A stretch of 39,937 nucleotides of DNA from Phenylobacterium sp. (GCF_030693405.1 NZ_JAUYAW010000045.1:1-39937); one strand, 5' to 3'; shown: positions 8,498 through 17,225, numbered from the stretch's first letter. A program made the numbers and translations. Notes: a model not told the origin generated them from the sequence alone.

Positions 8498-8803
8498 TCA
8501 GTGGGTCCAGGGGACCTTGCGACCGAAGGCGAAATTGTCGGCGTAGGCCTTGATGATCCGCTTGGCGGGCTTGGGGTCGAAGACCTCGAAGGCGATGCCG
8601 TTCTGCTCGGCATAGGCCACGGCCTCTTCCTTGGTGTCGAAGGACAGGCGCAGCTGGGTGCGGGTGTCGTCGGTCTGGGTCCAGCCCATCAGCGCGTCCG
8701 GCCGGCGGGCGCTGGCCGGCTCAAACTCCAGGACCCACTCCTTTGACTTTCCACGGCCAGACTGCATGGCGTTCTTGGCGGGGCGAAGGATGCGCGCAAG
8801 CAT
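8498..8803 (-). CDS. NADH dehydrogenase (Complex I) NDUFS4-like accessory subunit
   Basis: A 101-residue protein of the ETC complex I subunit (NDUFS4, 18-kDa AQDQ) family. It is an accessory subunit on the matrix/cytosolic arm of Complex I, shared by alphaproteobacteria and mitochondria. Diagnostic stretches are ARILRPAKNAMQSGRGKSKEW, LMGWTQTDDTRTQLRLSF, EEAVAYAEQNGI and the C-terminal YADNFAFGRKVPWTH. The start at 8803 begins the family homology; an upstream in-frame ATG would add 23 unrelated residues. It stands alone next to tRNA genes rather than in a nuo operon, which is usual for this subunit. Confidence 0.92.
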   Translation of the reverse strand: MLARILRPAKNAMQSGRGKSKEWVLEFEPASARRPDALMGWTQTDDTRTQLRLSFDTKEEAVAYAEQNGIAFEVFDPKPAKRIIKAYADNFAFGRKVPWTH

Positions 8804-8928
8804 GTGACGGTCCCATTGGCGATCTGGCCGCATCGGCCGGCTTGATGAACCGGGCCCTGTGGCCTGAAGCAAAACTCACGGTCGCTTGCGCCTCCCGTAC
8901 AGGAGGCGCGGCGCCCGACGTCGGCGTC

Positions 8929-9005
8929 TGGTCGGGGCGGCGTGATTCGAACACGCGACCCTCTGCTCCCAAAGCAGATGCGCTACCAGGCTGCGCTACG
9001 CCCCG
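8929..9005 (-). tRNA. tRNA-Pro (anticodon TGG)
   Basis: A 77-base cloverleaf on the minus strand. The acceptor is CGGGGCG/CGCCCCG and the D-arm reads AGCGCAGCCTGGTAGCGC. The anticodon stem is TCTGC/GCAGA with loop TTTGGGA, the T-arm has GTGTTCGAATCAC, and CCA is encoded. The acceptor/D-arm junction and D-arm match tRNA-Pro(GGG) at 30665-30741. Confidence 0.97.
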
Positions 9006-9072
9006 AGATGGACGCCGACATTGGCCGTCTCATGCCATGCAAGGCTCCGCGCCGCAATGTGACCTGAGGCGA

Positions 9073-9504
9073 TCAATCCCGCCTATGCATCAGTTTGAAC
9101 ACGCCCGAGCCTCGAACCACGTCCCGGCGGCCCACATAGACGCGCCCCTCGACGAAGGCCACCTCGCGGGTCAGCCGGGTGACCTTGGATTCGCCCATCA
9201 CCCACTCCCCCACCCGGCCCATGTGCAGGAAGTCCACCGAGAGGTGGATGGTGACGCCGGGCCGACGCGCCGCGCGGAACACCGCCGCCCCCATGAGTCC
9301 GTCCAGAAAGCTGGTCAGCATGCCCCCATGCACCAGGCCCAAACCGTTGGCGTGGCGCGGCAGGGCGAAAAAGGCCTGTTCGGTGGTCTCGCCCTGAACG
9401 GCCCGATGAAAATAGGGACCGTTGTGACCCGAATAGGCGCCGCGCCCTTCGGAGCGAACGAAACCCTCTGGCGGTTCAGGAATCTGAACCTCGGCCTCAT
9501 CCAC
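9073..9504 (-). CDS. PaaI-family hotdog thioesterase
   Basis: A 143-residue single hotdog-fold protein. The signature LVHGGMLTSFLDGLMG, near residues 54-70, holds the catalytic-site HGGM helix of PaaI/YbgC-type acyl-CoA thioesterases. Its acyl-CoA substrate is unknown. It starts with GTG inside the end of the DUF192 gene, an 8-base overlap that suggests translational coupling. It ends 67 bases before tRNA-Pro(TGG). Confidence 0.87.
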   Translation of the reverse strand: MDEAEVQIPEPPEGFVRSEGRGAYSGHNGPYFHRAVQGETTEQAFFALPRHANGLGLVHGGMLTSFLDGLMGAAVFRAARRPGVTIHLSVDFLHMGRVGEWVMGESKVTRLTREVAFVEGRVYVGRRDVVRGSGVFKLMHRRD

Positions 9505-9982
9505 GGGGGAAGATCCGATGGACCACGCGGTCGCCCGGCAAGGCGCCGATCTGGGCCGCGCGTCCGCCGACCAGTTCCAGGACGGCGCGCACCGGTCCGC
9601 CGGAGGGCACGCCTTCTTCGGACAGGGGCACGGTGTTGCGGGCGATCGACAGAATACGGCCGTCAGCCCGGATGAAGATCATGTCCAGCGAGATGTAGGT
9701 GTTGCGCATCCAGAAGGAGACCGGACGCGGGGTCTGAAAGTCGAACAGCATCCCGCGATCAGGCGCCAGCGACTTGCGGTACATCAGGCCCTGGGCGCGG
9801 CTGGCGTTGTCGGCGGCGATCTCCACCTGGAAGCGGACCGGTCCGCGGGCGGTGAGAATCTCCAGCGGCTCCAGCGTCGGGCTGGTTTTCGCCCAGAGCG
9901 GCCCGGGCGCCGAAAGCGCCGCCAGGCCGGCCAGCAGGCCGCGCCGATGGATGTCGGGTCGGTGAAGGCGGGGATGAGACAC
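9497..9982 (-). CDS. DUF192 domain secreted protein
   Basis: A 161-residue protein with an N-terminal export signal (IHRRGLLAGLAALSAPG, twin-arginine-like) followed by a DUF192 domain. Visible motifs are ASRAQGLMYRKSL, GMLFDF, FWMRNTYISLDMIFI and a C-terminal GGRAAQIGALPGD. The family's function is unknown. The GTG at 9982 is chosen because GGAGG sits six bases before it; a TTG at 10006 would place that GGAGG inside the gene. It is probably co-transcribed with the downstream thioesterase gene, which it overlaps by 8 bases. Confidence 0.88.
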   Translation of the reverse strand: MSHPRLHRPDIHRRGLLAGLAALSAPGPLWAKTSPTLEPLEILTARGPVRFQVEIAADNASRAQGLMYRKSLAPDRGMLFDFQTPRPVSFWMRNTYISLDMIFIRADGRILSIARNTVPLSEEGVPSGGPVRAVLELVGGRAAQIGALPGDRVVHRIFPRG

Positions 9983-10043
9983 GGCAGACCTCCGGCAGAC
10001 CGCCAATCAGGCGCAAGGCCTGGCGGCAGGCGCAAGCCTGCGC

Positions 10044-10655
10044 CTAGGCCAGACCTACCGGCTCGATCTCGGCCACGACAAGTCCTTTTGGCCCCTCGGC
10101 GAACCGGACCCGCACATCATCGCCGGGCTGGAGGTCCTCAAGGCCCGCGCGCCTTAGGGTCTCGATGTGGATGAAGATGTCGCCCGGCTGGGTTTCACGA
10201 ACCACAAAGCCGTACCCCTTGGCCCGGTTGAACCACTTCACCTTGGCCTGCTCCAGGGGGCCGCCAGCCAGCACTGGCCGCTTTGGCCGCGCGAAGTCGG
10301 CGCGGTCGTGGCCGCGATCCTGCACCCGTTCATAGCCGTCGCGTCGACCCTCGTCCCGGCCACGGCGAAGCTCGGGTGGGGGGGCGGCGCTCTCGTCCAG
10401 TTCCAGAACCTCAGCCACCTGCCAGCCCTTGGGGCGCCGAATGGCCTCGCAGACGATGATCGCGCCCTCAAGCGCGCTCTCGTGACCGGAATCTCGCAAC
10501 GAGGTCACGTGCAGGAGCACATCCTTGAGGTCGGTCTTGCTGGGATCGTCAGGGACGACAAAGCCGTAGCCCTTCCCCGCATCGAACCACTTCACGCGAC
10601 CGCTGATGCGTACAGCGTCGTCTGCGCCGGCATCGTGATAATCGTAACCAGACAT
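10044..10655 (-). CDS. cold-shock protein with two CSD domains
   Basis: A 203-residue single-stranded nucleic-acid-binding protein with two cold-shock domains separated by a charged linker rich in Arg and Asp. Domain 1 is about residues 16-85 and has [17 protein letters not shown] and DVLLHVTSL. Domain 2 is about 135-200 and has [13 protein letters not shown] and [10 protein letters not shown]. Both RNP1-type KGYGFV motifs are intact. Two-CSD proteins of this size are typical of Caulobacter CspC/CspD, where they work in stationary phase (family knowledge). AGAGGGG precedes the ATG. The 176-base upstream gap contains hairpin and promoter candidates. Confidence 0.94.
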   Translation of the reverse strand: MSGYDYHDAGADDAVRISGRVKWFDAGKGYGFVVPDDPSKTDLKDVLLHVTSLRDSGHESALEGAIIVCEAIRRPKGWQVAEVLELDESAAPPPELRRGRDEGRRDGYERVQDRGHDRADFARPKRPVLAGGPLEQAKVKWFNRAKGYGFVVRETQPGDIFIHIETLRRAGLEDLQPGDDVRVRFAEGPKGLVVAEIEPVGLA

Positions 10656-10698
10656 GCGCCCCTCTGACCCGGTCTCCTTCGATCCTCGGAACGGGCCA

Positions 10699-10734
10699 GT
10701 TATAACACTGTTCTCGTTAGGCGAGAGCCGTCAA
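10699..10734 (-). promoter_or_regulatory. possible promoter/leader elements of the cold-shock gene
   Basis: On the minus strand, TTGACG (10729-10734) and TATAAC (10699-10704) lie upstream of the cold-shock gene. They are 24 bases apart, too far for a standard pair. Between them TCTCG-CCTAA-CGAGA (10712-10726) forms a small perfect hairpin. One of these may belong to the promoter; the assignment is weak. Confidence 0.25.
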
Positions 10735-10831
10735 TAACCATTTGGCTGAACAAGCTTGGCAATGACAAAAACGCCGTGTTGTCAGGCAATCTGGTCGTTG
10801 GCGGCCGGCCCAGAGGGGCGCGGGGGCGGGT

Positions 10832-11092
10832 CTAGTTTGCGACGGGAGGCACGTCCACCGGGGGCAGGTTCTGGTTCAGATCAGCGCCGTCTTCGGGGGC
10901 CGCGCCGCTCATGCCGGGGGTCGCCGCGCCCGGTCCGGCAACACCCGTATCACCCGCGTCGGGGGCCGGGGACTCAGCGGTGCTGGTGTCTGGCATCGCC
11001 GCCGCCGTGCCGGTCTCTTCCGGATTGGGGTTCGTGCACGCCGCGAGGGCCAGAGCGGCCGCGCCAGCGGCGGCGAGGGTCAGGATCTTCAT
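10832..11092 (-). CDS. small Pro/Ala/Gly/Asp-rich lipoprotein
   Basis: An 86-residue protein of unknown function. It starts with a lipoprotein signal MKILTLAAAGAAALALAAC (lipobox LAAC, Cys at 19). The rest is low-complexity, rich in Pro, Ala, Gly, Asp and Thr, with almost no hydrophobic core and a closing NLPPVDVPPVAN, so it is probably disordered. GGAGAG lies 7-12 bases before the ATG at 11092, which favours it over an ATG 33 bases farther upstream. It ends 176 bases before the cold-shock gene, same strand. Confidence 0.65.
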   Translation of the reverse strand: MKILTLAAAGAAALALAACTNPNPEETGTAAAMPDTSTAESPAPDAGDTGVAGPGAATPGMSGAAPEDGADLNQNLPPVDVPPVAN

Positions 11093-11143
11093 CGAAAGTC
11101 TCTCCGTCAAAATGCCGGAGACCAACGCGAAGCGTCGCCGTTC

Positions 11144-11161
11144 GTTGCGCGCAAACGCAAC
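11144..11161 (-). terminator. hairpin downstream of tRNA-Glu
   Basis: GTTGCG and CGCAAC form a 6-bp stem with a 6-base loop, 40 bases past the tRNA-Glu 3' end. No T-run follows, so it is only a weak terminator or processing candidate. Confidence 0.3.
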
Positions 11162-11200
11162 GCCGGCCTGCTCGATCGAGATGAAGATGAGAGCTCCGCG

Positions 11201-11275
11201 TGGCAGTCCCTAGGGGAGTCGAACCCCTCTCTCCAGGTTGAAAACCTGGCGTCCTAACCGATAGACGAAGGGACC
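11201..11275 (-). tRNA. tRNA-Glu (anticodon TTC)
   Basis: A 75-base cloverleaf on the minus strand. The acceptor is GGTCCCT/AGGGACT with a G-U first pair. The D-arm reads CGTCTATCGGTTAGGACG, the anticodon stem is CCAGG/CCTGG with loop TTTTCAA, and the T-arm has GGGGTTCGACTCCCC. CCA is encoded. It matches the usual alphaproteobacterial tRNA-Glu. Confidence 0.97.
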
Positions 11276-11331
11276 ACTCGACGCGGAGGGCGGCTCTATA
11301 TCCGCCTTCCCTGCCCCACGCAACCCGCTGG

Positions 11332-13134
11332 CTAGACGTTTTTGCGACGGGGGTCAGCGATGTCGTCAATCTCGAGCTCGACGCCCTGCCGGCCGTTCCA
11401 ATCATCCGCCTTCAGACGGCCCACCACATGAAGCGCCCCGCCGCCGCCCATCAGCCGGCGGCCGACCTCCGTCTCCTCGGCCCGCCACGCTACGGCCTTC
11501 AGGCGGCCTCCAGAGCGGTCCGTGAGGGTGCAGCGTATGTGACCGCCCCGGAGCATCATCGGACGCTCTACGCGCGCCTCTGCAAGGGCGAAGAGCGGCT
11601 CAGGGTTTCCCGGGCCAAAAGGCGCCAGCCGCTGGAAGGACTCCAGGAGCCCCCGATCAGCGCCAGCGGTCGTGATCAGGGCGTCGATCTCCAGGGCGTC
11701 CGACTCGGCGGCGGCCAGTGATTCGTCGCTCAGCCGCGCACATAGGAACTCGCGCAGCTCCGGCAGCGCACTCGGGCGCACGGAAAGCCCCGCGGCCATG
11801 GCGTGCCCGCCGCCGGCCAGGAGCAGTCCGGCGTCGAACGCCGCCTGGACTGCGCGCCCGAGATTTACGCCGGGTTGAGATCGCCCCGACCCCTTGCCCA
11901 CGTCGGCGGCCCGGTCGATGCCGACCACCAGGGTCGGCTTGCGATAGCGCTCACGCAGACGGCCGGCGACAATGCCGATGACGCCCGGGTGCCAGTCATC
12001 GGCCGCCACCAGCAGCAGGGGCTGATCGGCGAAATTGCTTTCCCGCTCCAGGATGCGGACGGCGGCCTCCAGCACCTCGGCCTCGACCTCCCGCCGCGAG
12101 GCGTTGAGGGCGTCCAGTTCCAAGGCGATATTGCGCGCCTCGTCCGGATCGTCGGTGGACAGCAGCCGTGCGCCGAGGTCGGAACGCCCGATTCGTCCGC
12201 CTGCATTGATTCGAGGCCCCAGGACGAAGCCGGCATGGAAGGTGGTGGCCGGTCCCTTGGCCCCAGCGGCCTCCAGCAGGGCCTTGAGGCCGGGATTGGC
12301 CCAGGCCGACATCACCTTGAGCCCCTGGGCGGTCAGCGCGCGGTTGAAACCCACCAGCTGGGTGACGTCGCAGACCGCGCCCATGGCGGCTAGGTCCAGC
12401 CATTGGCGGAGATCTGGCTCCGGCGCGCTGGTGAACAGACCCCGGGCGCGGGCTTCGCGATTGAGGGCCGCCAGCAGGACGAAGGTCACCCCGGCGGCGG
12501 CCAGCACCCCCTGGCCCGAGCCGCAGTCGGGCCGATTGGGGTTGACCAGGGCCGCACAGACCGGGATTTCGTCGCGCATCAGGTGATGATCGACCACCAC
12601 CACGTCGAGCCCGATCTCGGCGGCGCAGGCGATGGCGTCGACCGCCGCGGCGCCACAATCGACGGTGATGACAAGGTCGGCCCCCTCCTCCCGCAGCCGG
12701 CGGAAGGCGGCCGGCGAGGGGCCGTAGCCCTCGGCCACCCGGTCCGGGACATAGATGGTCAGCCGCTTGCCCATGGCGGCGAACCAACGGACCAGCAGAG
12801 CGGCGCTGGAAGCGCCATCCACATCATAGTCGGCGAACACCACCACGGCCTTGTCCGCCACCAGGGCGTCGACCAGGACGGCGGCGGCCTTGTCCATGTC
12901 GGCGAAGGTCGAGGGATCAGGAAACAGCGCCTTCAGGGTCGGCTGCAGATAGCTCGTCGCGGCGTCGGCTGTGACGCCTCGCGCCGCCAGGGCGCGGGCC
13001 ATGGGTTCATCGAGGCCCAGCGCCATCTGATGGCTGCGCACCAAGGCGGGGTCGGCGGGTCGGGCGCGCCAGAGCCGGCCGCTCAGCGAGCGGTCCACAT
13101 CAAGAAAGCCCAGGACGCCGGCGCCATCGGCCAT
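11332..13134 (-). CDS. recJ: single-stranded-DNA-specific 5'-3' exonuclease RecJ
   Basis: Degrades single-stranded DNA 5' to 3' in RecF-pathway recombination and mismatch/base-excision repair. The protein has 600 residues from the ATG at 13134. DHH-family motifs are intact: DYDVDGASS begins at residue 102, DHH is at 182-184, and the DHHA1 part has GGHAMAAGLS. A C-terminal OB-fold ends with a nucleic-acid-binding stretch. A TTG two codons upstream is a less likely start. It is the last gene of the run alaC-hom-glpX-recJ; glpX ends 19 bases upstream of this ATG. Confidence 0.95.
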   Translation of the reverse strand: MADGAGVLGFLDVDRSLSGRLWRARPADPALVRSHQMALGLDEPMARALAARGVTADAATSYLQPTLKALFPDPSTFADMDKAAAVLVDALVADKAVVVFADYDVDGASSAALLVRWFAAMGKRLTIYVPDRVAEGYGPSPAAFRRLREEGADLVITVDCGAAAVDAIACAAEIGLDVVVVDHHLMRDEIPVCAALVNPNRPDCGSGQGVLAAAGVTFVLLAALNREARARGLFTSAPEPDLRQWLDLAAMGAVCDVTQLVGFNRALTAQGLKVMSAWANPGLKALLEAAGAKGPATTFHAGFVLGPRINAGGRIGRSDLGARLLSTDDPDEARNIALELDALNASRREVEAEVLEAAVRILERESNFADQPLLLVAADDWHPGVIGIVAGRLRERYRKPTLVVGIDRAADVGKGSGRSQPGVNLGRAVQAAFDAGLLLAGGGHAMAAGLSVRPSALPELREFLCARLSDESLAAAESDALEIDALITTAGADRGLLESFQRLAPFGPGNPEPLFALAEARVERPMMLRGGHIRCTLTDRSGGRLKAVAWRAEETEVGRRLMGGGGALHVVGRLKADDWNGRQGVELEIDDIADPRRKNV

Positions 13135-13153
13135 GGTCAAACCCTGGCCATGG

Positions 13154-14104
13154 TCAGACGGGCCGCTTCATCCGCACTTCGCGAACCGTGCGGGTAAAGG
13201 AGTTCATCACCATGGAGTGGGTGTGGACGAAGCCGTCCTTCAGTCGAACCCCGTCCAGCAGCACGCCCTTGGTGACGCCGGTGGCGGCGAAGATGGCGTC
13301 GGCCCGAACCATCTCGTGCAGGTCGTACTTCTTGTCGAGCTCGGTGATGCCACAGCGCTCGGCGCGCATCCGCTCATCGGCGTTGCGAAACACCAGCCGC
13401 CCCTGAAACTGACCGCCCACGCATTTGAGCGCCGCGCAGGCCAGCACCCCCTCCGGCGCGCCCCCCTGCCCCAGATAGAGGTCGATGCCGGTTTCCGGGT
13501 CGGCGGTGTTGATGACCCCGGCCACATCGCCGTCGGTGATAAGGTGCACCCGGGCGCCGGCTTCCCGCAGGCGGGCGATGATTTCCCCGTGGCGAGGCCG
13601 GTCGAGGACGCAGACGGTGATCTGGCTGGCGTCCACGCCCCTGACCTTGGCCAGGGCCTGGACGTTCTCGGCCGGCGACGCGTCCAGGTCGATCAGCCCG
13701 GCCGGATAGCCCGGACCGCAGGCGATCTTGTCCATATAGGTGTCAGGCGCGTTCAACAGCGTGCCCTTGGGCGCCCAGGCCATGACGGTGAGGGCGTTGG
13801 ACATGGCCTTGGCGGTGAGGGTCGTGCCTTCCAGGGGGTCGAGGGCGATGTCCACCGCCGGGCCGCCCCGGCCGACCTTCTCGCCGATATAGAGCATCGG
13901 GGCTTCGTCGCGCTCGCCCTCGCCGATGACGATCTCGCCGTCGATCTCCAGATCGTTGAGCGCAGTCCGCATGGCGTCGACGGCGGCCTGATCTGCGGCC
14001 TTCTCATCACCGCGGCCCACCAGGCTCCAGGCGGCGATGGCGGCGATCTCCGTCACCCGCACCGAGTCCAGCACCAATCCGCGATCGAGGGTCTCAGCGC
14101 TCAT
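13154..14104 (-). CDS. glpX: class II fructose-1,6-bisphosphatase
   Basis: Hydrolyses fructose 1,6-bisphosphate in gluconeogenesis. The 316-residue protein matches GlpX. Metal- and substrate-site stretches are DQAAVDAMR, GEGERDEAPMLYIGE, VDIALDPLEGTTLTAKAM and the GGAPEGVL loop. A sugar-bisphosphatase role in other pathways is possible for this family. It lies 46 bases downstream of hom and just upstream of recJ on the minus strand. No second FBPase is visible in this window. Confidence 0.95.
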   Translation of the reverse strand: MSAETLDRGLVLDSVRVTEIAAIAAWSLVGRGDEKAADQAAVDAMRTALNDLEIDGEIVIGEGERDEAPMLYIGEKVGRGGPAVDIALDPLEGTTLTAKAMSNALTVMAWAPKGTLLNAPDTYMDKIACGPGYPAGLIDLDASPAENVQALAKVRGVDASQITVCVLDRPRHGEIIARLREAGARVHLITDGDVAGVINTADPETGIDLYLGQGGAPEGVLACAALKCVGGQFQGRLVFRNADERMRAERCGITELDKKYDLHEMVRADAIFAATGVTKGVLLDGVRLKDGFVHTHSMVMNSFTRTVREVRMKRPV

Positions 14105-14150
14105 ATCGGTCTCCGTCCTGCCCCCGCGGGCCGTTAGTCCCCTGGAAGTC

Positions 14151-15440
14151 TCATATCCGGGCGATTCGCATCAGTCGTGGCGCCTGGATGACGGCCGGAT
14201 GACCGCCGATCCGCTCAACGGCCTGGGCCAGAACCGCCTCAGACACGGCGTGCGTGGTCAGGACGATGGGCACACCCTCGGCGTCCTCCACCGGCTTCTG
14301 CAGGAAGCTCTCGATAGAGACACCTGCCTCGGCCAGCGTTTCAGAGACCGCGGCGATGACCCCAGGCTCATCCTTGACCAGAAGGCGCAGATAGGCGCGC
14401 ACCAGACTGCGGCTGCGGTCAACCGGGGTAAAGGCGGCCAGCTCGGTGGCCGGCCGTTGGAAGACCGGACGCATAGCCTGGGTCATCACGTCGGCGATGT
14501 CGGCCGCAACGGCCGCAGCCGTGGGGCCGGCGCCCGCGCCAGCGCCTTGAATGAAGATCCGCCCCAGCCGCTCGCCCTCGATGAACAGAGCGTTGAGAGC
14601 GCCGCCGGCCTGGGCCAGGGGATGGGCCAGGGGCACGAGGGAGGGATGCACGCGAACCGACACCCCTTCATCGCTGCGATCTGCCGAGGCGATCAGCTTG
14701 ATGCGGTAACCCAGGTCCTTGGCCATGCGGATGTCGAGCAGTTCGACCTGATCGACCCCCTCCACTTCACAGGCGGCGAAGTCGGGCGCGCAGTTGAACG
14801 CCAGCGCCGCGAGAATGGTGATCTTGTGGGCCGCGTCGAAGCCGCCCACGTCCATGGTCGGATCGGCCTCGGCGTAGCCCAGGCGCTGGGCCTCGGCGAG
14901 CACGTCCTCGAAGGCGCGGCCGCCCTGCTCCATCTCGGTCAGGATGAAGTTGCAGGTGCCGTTCAGGATGCCGGAGATGCTGCGGACATCATCGCCGACC
15001 ATCGCCTCGCGGACCATTTTGACCGCCGGCGTGCCGCCCATGACGGCGGCCTCGAACAGCAGAGGGACGCCCGCCGCTTCGGCCAGAGCGGCCAGCTCTG
15101 CGCCGTGCTCGGCGATCAGCGCCTTGTTGGCGGTGACCACAGGCTTACCGGCCTTCAGGGCCGCTTCGACGGCGGCCTTAGCCGGCCCATCGGAGCCGCC
15201 GATCAATTCGACGAACAGATCCACCTCGTCCGACTGGGCCAGGGCTACGGGATCGTCGAACCAGGCCAGGCCGGAGATGTCGAAGGGGCGCGGCCGGCTG
15301 CGGGACCGGGCCGACACGCCGCTCACGCTCACCAGGCCACCCGCGGGGGCGAAGCCCGGGCGCTCGCTCAGGAAGGTCAGCAAGCCAGCGCCGACCGTAC
15401 CGAGGCCTGCGACGCCGACGCGCCAGTTGCGGGTGCTCAT
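14151..15440 (-). CDS. hom: homoserine dehydrogenase
   Basis: Reduces aspartate semialdehyde to homoserine, the branch point to threonine and methionine. The 429-residue protein has an NAD(P)-binding GLGTVG at 12-17, the catalytic domain with GILNGTCNFIL and DPTMDVGGFDAAHK, and a C-terminal ACT domain (about 350-429, KDEPGVIAAVSETLAEAG) expected to give threonine feedback control. It is the monofunctional form without an aspartokinase domain. Its ATG overlaps the alaC stop by one base (TGATG), so the two are coupled. Confidence 0.96.
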   Translation of the reverse strand: MSTRNWRVGVAGLGTVGAGLLTFLSERPGFAPAGGLVSVSGVSARSRSRPRPFDISGLAWFDDPVALAQSDEVDLFVELIGGSDGPAKAAVEAALKAGKPVVTANKALIAEHGAELAALAEAAGVPLLFEAAVMGGTPAVKMVREAMVGDDVRSISGILNGTCNFILTEMEQGGRAFEDVLAEAQRLGYAEADPTMDVGGFDAAHKITILAALAFNCAPDFAACEVEGVDQVELLDIRMAKDLGYRIKLIASADRSDEGVSVRVHPSLVPLAHPLAQAGGALNALFIEGERLGRIFIQGAGAGAGPTAAAVAADIADVMTQAMRPVFQRPATELAAFTPVDRSRSLVRAYLRLLVKDEPGVIAAVSETLAEAGVSIESFLQKPVEDAEGVPIVLTTHAVSEAVLAQAVERIGGHPAVIQAPRLMRIARI

Positions 15441-16705
15441 CAGCTGCTCACCGAGTTATGGTGCCTGGCGAGGATGTCATCAGCGTTCGCCAGGAACTTC
15501 TTCACATTGCGGGCGGCCTGGCGGATCCGGTGCTCGTTCTCGACCAGACCGACCCGGACATAGCCTTCGCCATACTCGCCAAAGCCGACGCCGGGCGCCA
15601 CCGCCACACCGGCCTCCTCGATCAGCAGTTTGGAGAACAGCAGAGCGCCGGCCTCCTTGAACTTCTCAGGGACAGGCGCCCAGGCGAACATGGAGGCGTC
15701 GGGCGAGGGAATGTCCCAGCCGGCCCGCTTCATGGACTCCACCAGCACGTCGCGGCGGGATTTGTAGATCGCGCGAATATCGGCGACGCAGTCCTGCGGC
15801 CCATTGAGCGCCGTGGCCGCCGCCACCTGGATCGGCGTATAGGCGCCGTAGTCCAGGTAGGACTTCACCCGGGCGAGCGCATTGCAGATCCGCTCATTGC
15901 CCACCACCATGCCGACGCGCCAGCCGGCCATGGCGTAGGTCTTGGACAGGGAGTTGACCTCGACGGCGATCTCCTTGGCGCCCTCGACCTGCAGGACCGA
16001 GGGCGGCGGGTTGTCGTCGAAATAGATCTCCGAATAGGCGATGTCGGAGATGACCAGCAGGTCGTGCTTCCGGGCCAGCGCAATGGCGTCCTTATAGAAG
16101 TCCAGGTCCACGCACTGGGCGGTCGGGTTGGACGGATAGGACAGGATCAGCACGCTGGGGGGCGGGGCCGAGTGCTTCACCGCCCGGCTGACGCCCGCAA
16201 GATACTCCTCCGGCGAATGGGCCGGCACATGGCGGATCACCCCGCCGGCAATGATGAAGCCGTAGGCGTGGATCGGATAGGCCGGGTTCGGGCAGATGAT
16301 GACATCGCCAGGCGCGGTCAGAGCCTGGGCGAGGTTGGCGAACCCTTCCTTGGAGCCCAGGGTGGCGATCACCTCGGTGTCCGGGTTCAGGGTCACGCCG
16401 AAGCGGCGCTTGTAATAGCCGGCCATGGCGCGGCGCAGGCCGACGATCCCCTTGGAGGCGGAATAGCGTCCCGCCTTGGGGTCCCTCGCCGTCTCGATCA
16501 TCTTCTCGACGATATGCTTGGGCGTCGGCATGTCGGGATTGCCCATGCCGAAATCGATGATGTCGGTGCCTTCGGCGCGAAGCCGCGCCTTGATGCGGTT
16601 CACCTCCTCGAGGACGTAGGGCGGGAGGCGGCGGATACGATGGAATTCGGGGGTCATTGCAAGCTCTGCCGCTGCTGCGGCGTTGGGGAGCTGAAAGTCG
16701 CGCAT
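15440..16705 (-). CDS. alaC: class I/II aminotransferase, AlaC type (glutamate-pyruvate transaminase)
   Basis: A 421-residue PLP aminotransferase very close in pattern to E. coli AlaC, which makes alanine from pyruvate and glutamate. Diagnostic stretches are RRLPPYV, DFGMGNPDMPTPKHIVEK, SNPTAQCVDLDFYKDA and the PLP lysine in NSLSKTYAMAGWRVG (Lys255). An ATG at 16657 (MTPEFHRIRR) is a serious alternative start, because homology begins there and neither site has a strong ribosome binding site. LL-diaminopimelate aminotransferase is a related alternative; the hom neighbour would fit an aspartate-family role, but the sequence favours AlaC. Confidence 0.9.
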   Translation of the reverse strand: MRDFQLPNAAAAAELAMTPEFHRIRRLPPYVLEEVNRIKARLRAEGTDIIDFGMGNPDMPTPKHIVEKMIETARDPKAGRYSASKGIVGLRRAMAGYYKRRFGVTLNPDTEVIATLGSKEGFANLAQALTAPGDVIICPNPAYPIHAYGFIIAGGVIRHVPAHSPEEYLAGVSRAVKHSAPPPSVLILSYPSNPTAQCVDLDFYKDAIALARKHDLLVISDIAYSEIYFDDNPPPSVLQVEGAKEIAVEVNSLSKTYAMAGWRVGMVVGNERICNALARVKSYLDYGAYTPIQVAAATALNGPQDCVADIRAIYKSRRDVLVESMKRAGWDIPSPDASMFAWAPVPEKFKEAGALLFSKLLIEEAGVAVAPGVGFGEYGEGYVRVGLVENEHRIRQAARNVKKFLANADDILARHHNSVSS

Positions 16706-16769
16706 GGATAGACCCCGGGCTGGGGTCCGCCAAGCAGGTTCGGGGAACTTTTCGCCTCCGCAGGTCCCC

Positions 16770-17225
16770 TCAACGGGGCGACGGAGGCGGTGTAGCTCGC
16801 TCCCGGGCGTCCCGGGCGAAGGCCTCGGTGTTGGCCGGCGCGCCCGCCACAGGCGGCGGCGCCACCGCCGACCGGGCCTGGGCTGCGAAGGCTTCAGTGT
16901 CCCGCAGGACCCAGGTCGAGGGGGCGGTCTCGGCATAGAGCGCCGCCCGCGCCGCCTCGACGTCGGCCACAGCTCCAGCCCAGGCGCGAGGCCCCCGGAC
17001 CATCTTGGGCGCCTCTGGAATATCGCTGAACTTGGGATAGGCGCGATCAGCCCGAGCCGCCGCCAGGATCGCCGCAGCGGCCGGCGAGTCCGTATCCACA
17101 GGCGCGGCCGCAAAGGGGCTTGCGCCCACGCAGCCGCTCACCATCGCCGCCCCGAGGCAGACGACGGCCCCGCGCCGGACAAGGGCGTGTGTGGGGTTTC
17201 GAAAAAGAGCTGTTGCGACATTCAT
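16770..17225 (-). CDS. hypothetical lipoprotein with a C-terminal repeat
   Basis: A 151-residue protein of unknown function. A basic N-terminus and hydrophobic segment lead to lipobox VSGC (Cys32). The mature part has PKFSDIPEAPKMVRGP (about 65-79), then two degenerate 17-residue repeats at 109-125 and 132-148, each built as (D/N)TEAFA..AR..A.PPP. GAGGCGGAA just before the ATG at 17225 supports the start. It is divergent from phaC and ends 64 bases before alaC on the same strand, so it may be the first gene of that transcript. Confidence 0.7.
   Translation of the reverse strand: MNVATALFRNPTHALVRRGAVVCLGAAMVSGCVGASPFAAAPVDTDSPAAAAILAAARADRAYPKFSDIPEAPKMVRGPRAWAGAVADVEAARAALYAETAPSTWVLRDTEAFAAQARSAVAPPPVAGAPANTEAFARDARERATPPPSPR

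Noticed and set aside
8405..9005. tRNA genes as possible integration (att) sites
   Set aside because: No integrase, no duplicated tRNA 3' end and no foreign-looking DNA next to any of the four tRNAs.
10687..10711. GGAAC-N16-TGTT on the plus strand, EcfG-like
   Set aside because: It points away from the cold-shock gene; no plus-strand gene follows it.
14037..15563. 508-codon plus-strand frame opposite hom
   Set aside because: Shadow of hom; composition and lack of domains do not support a gene.
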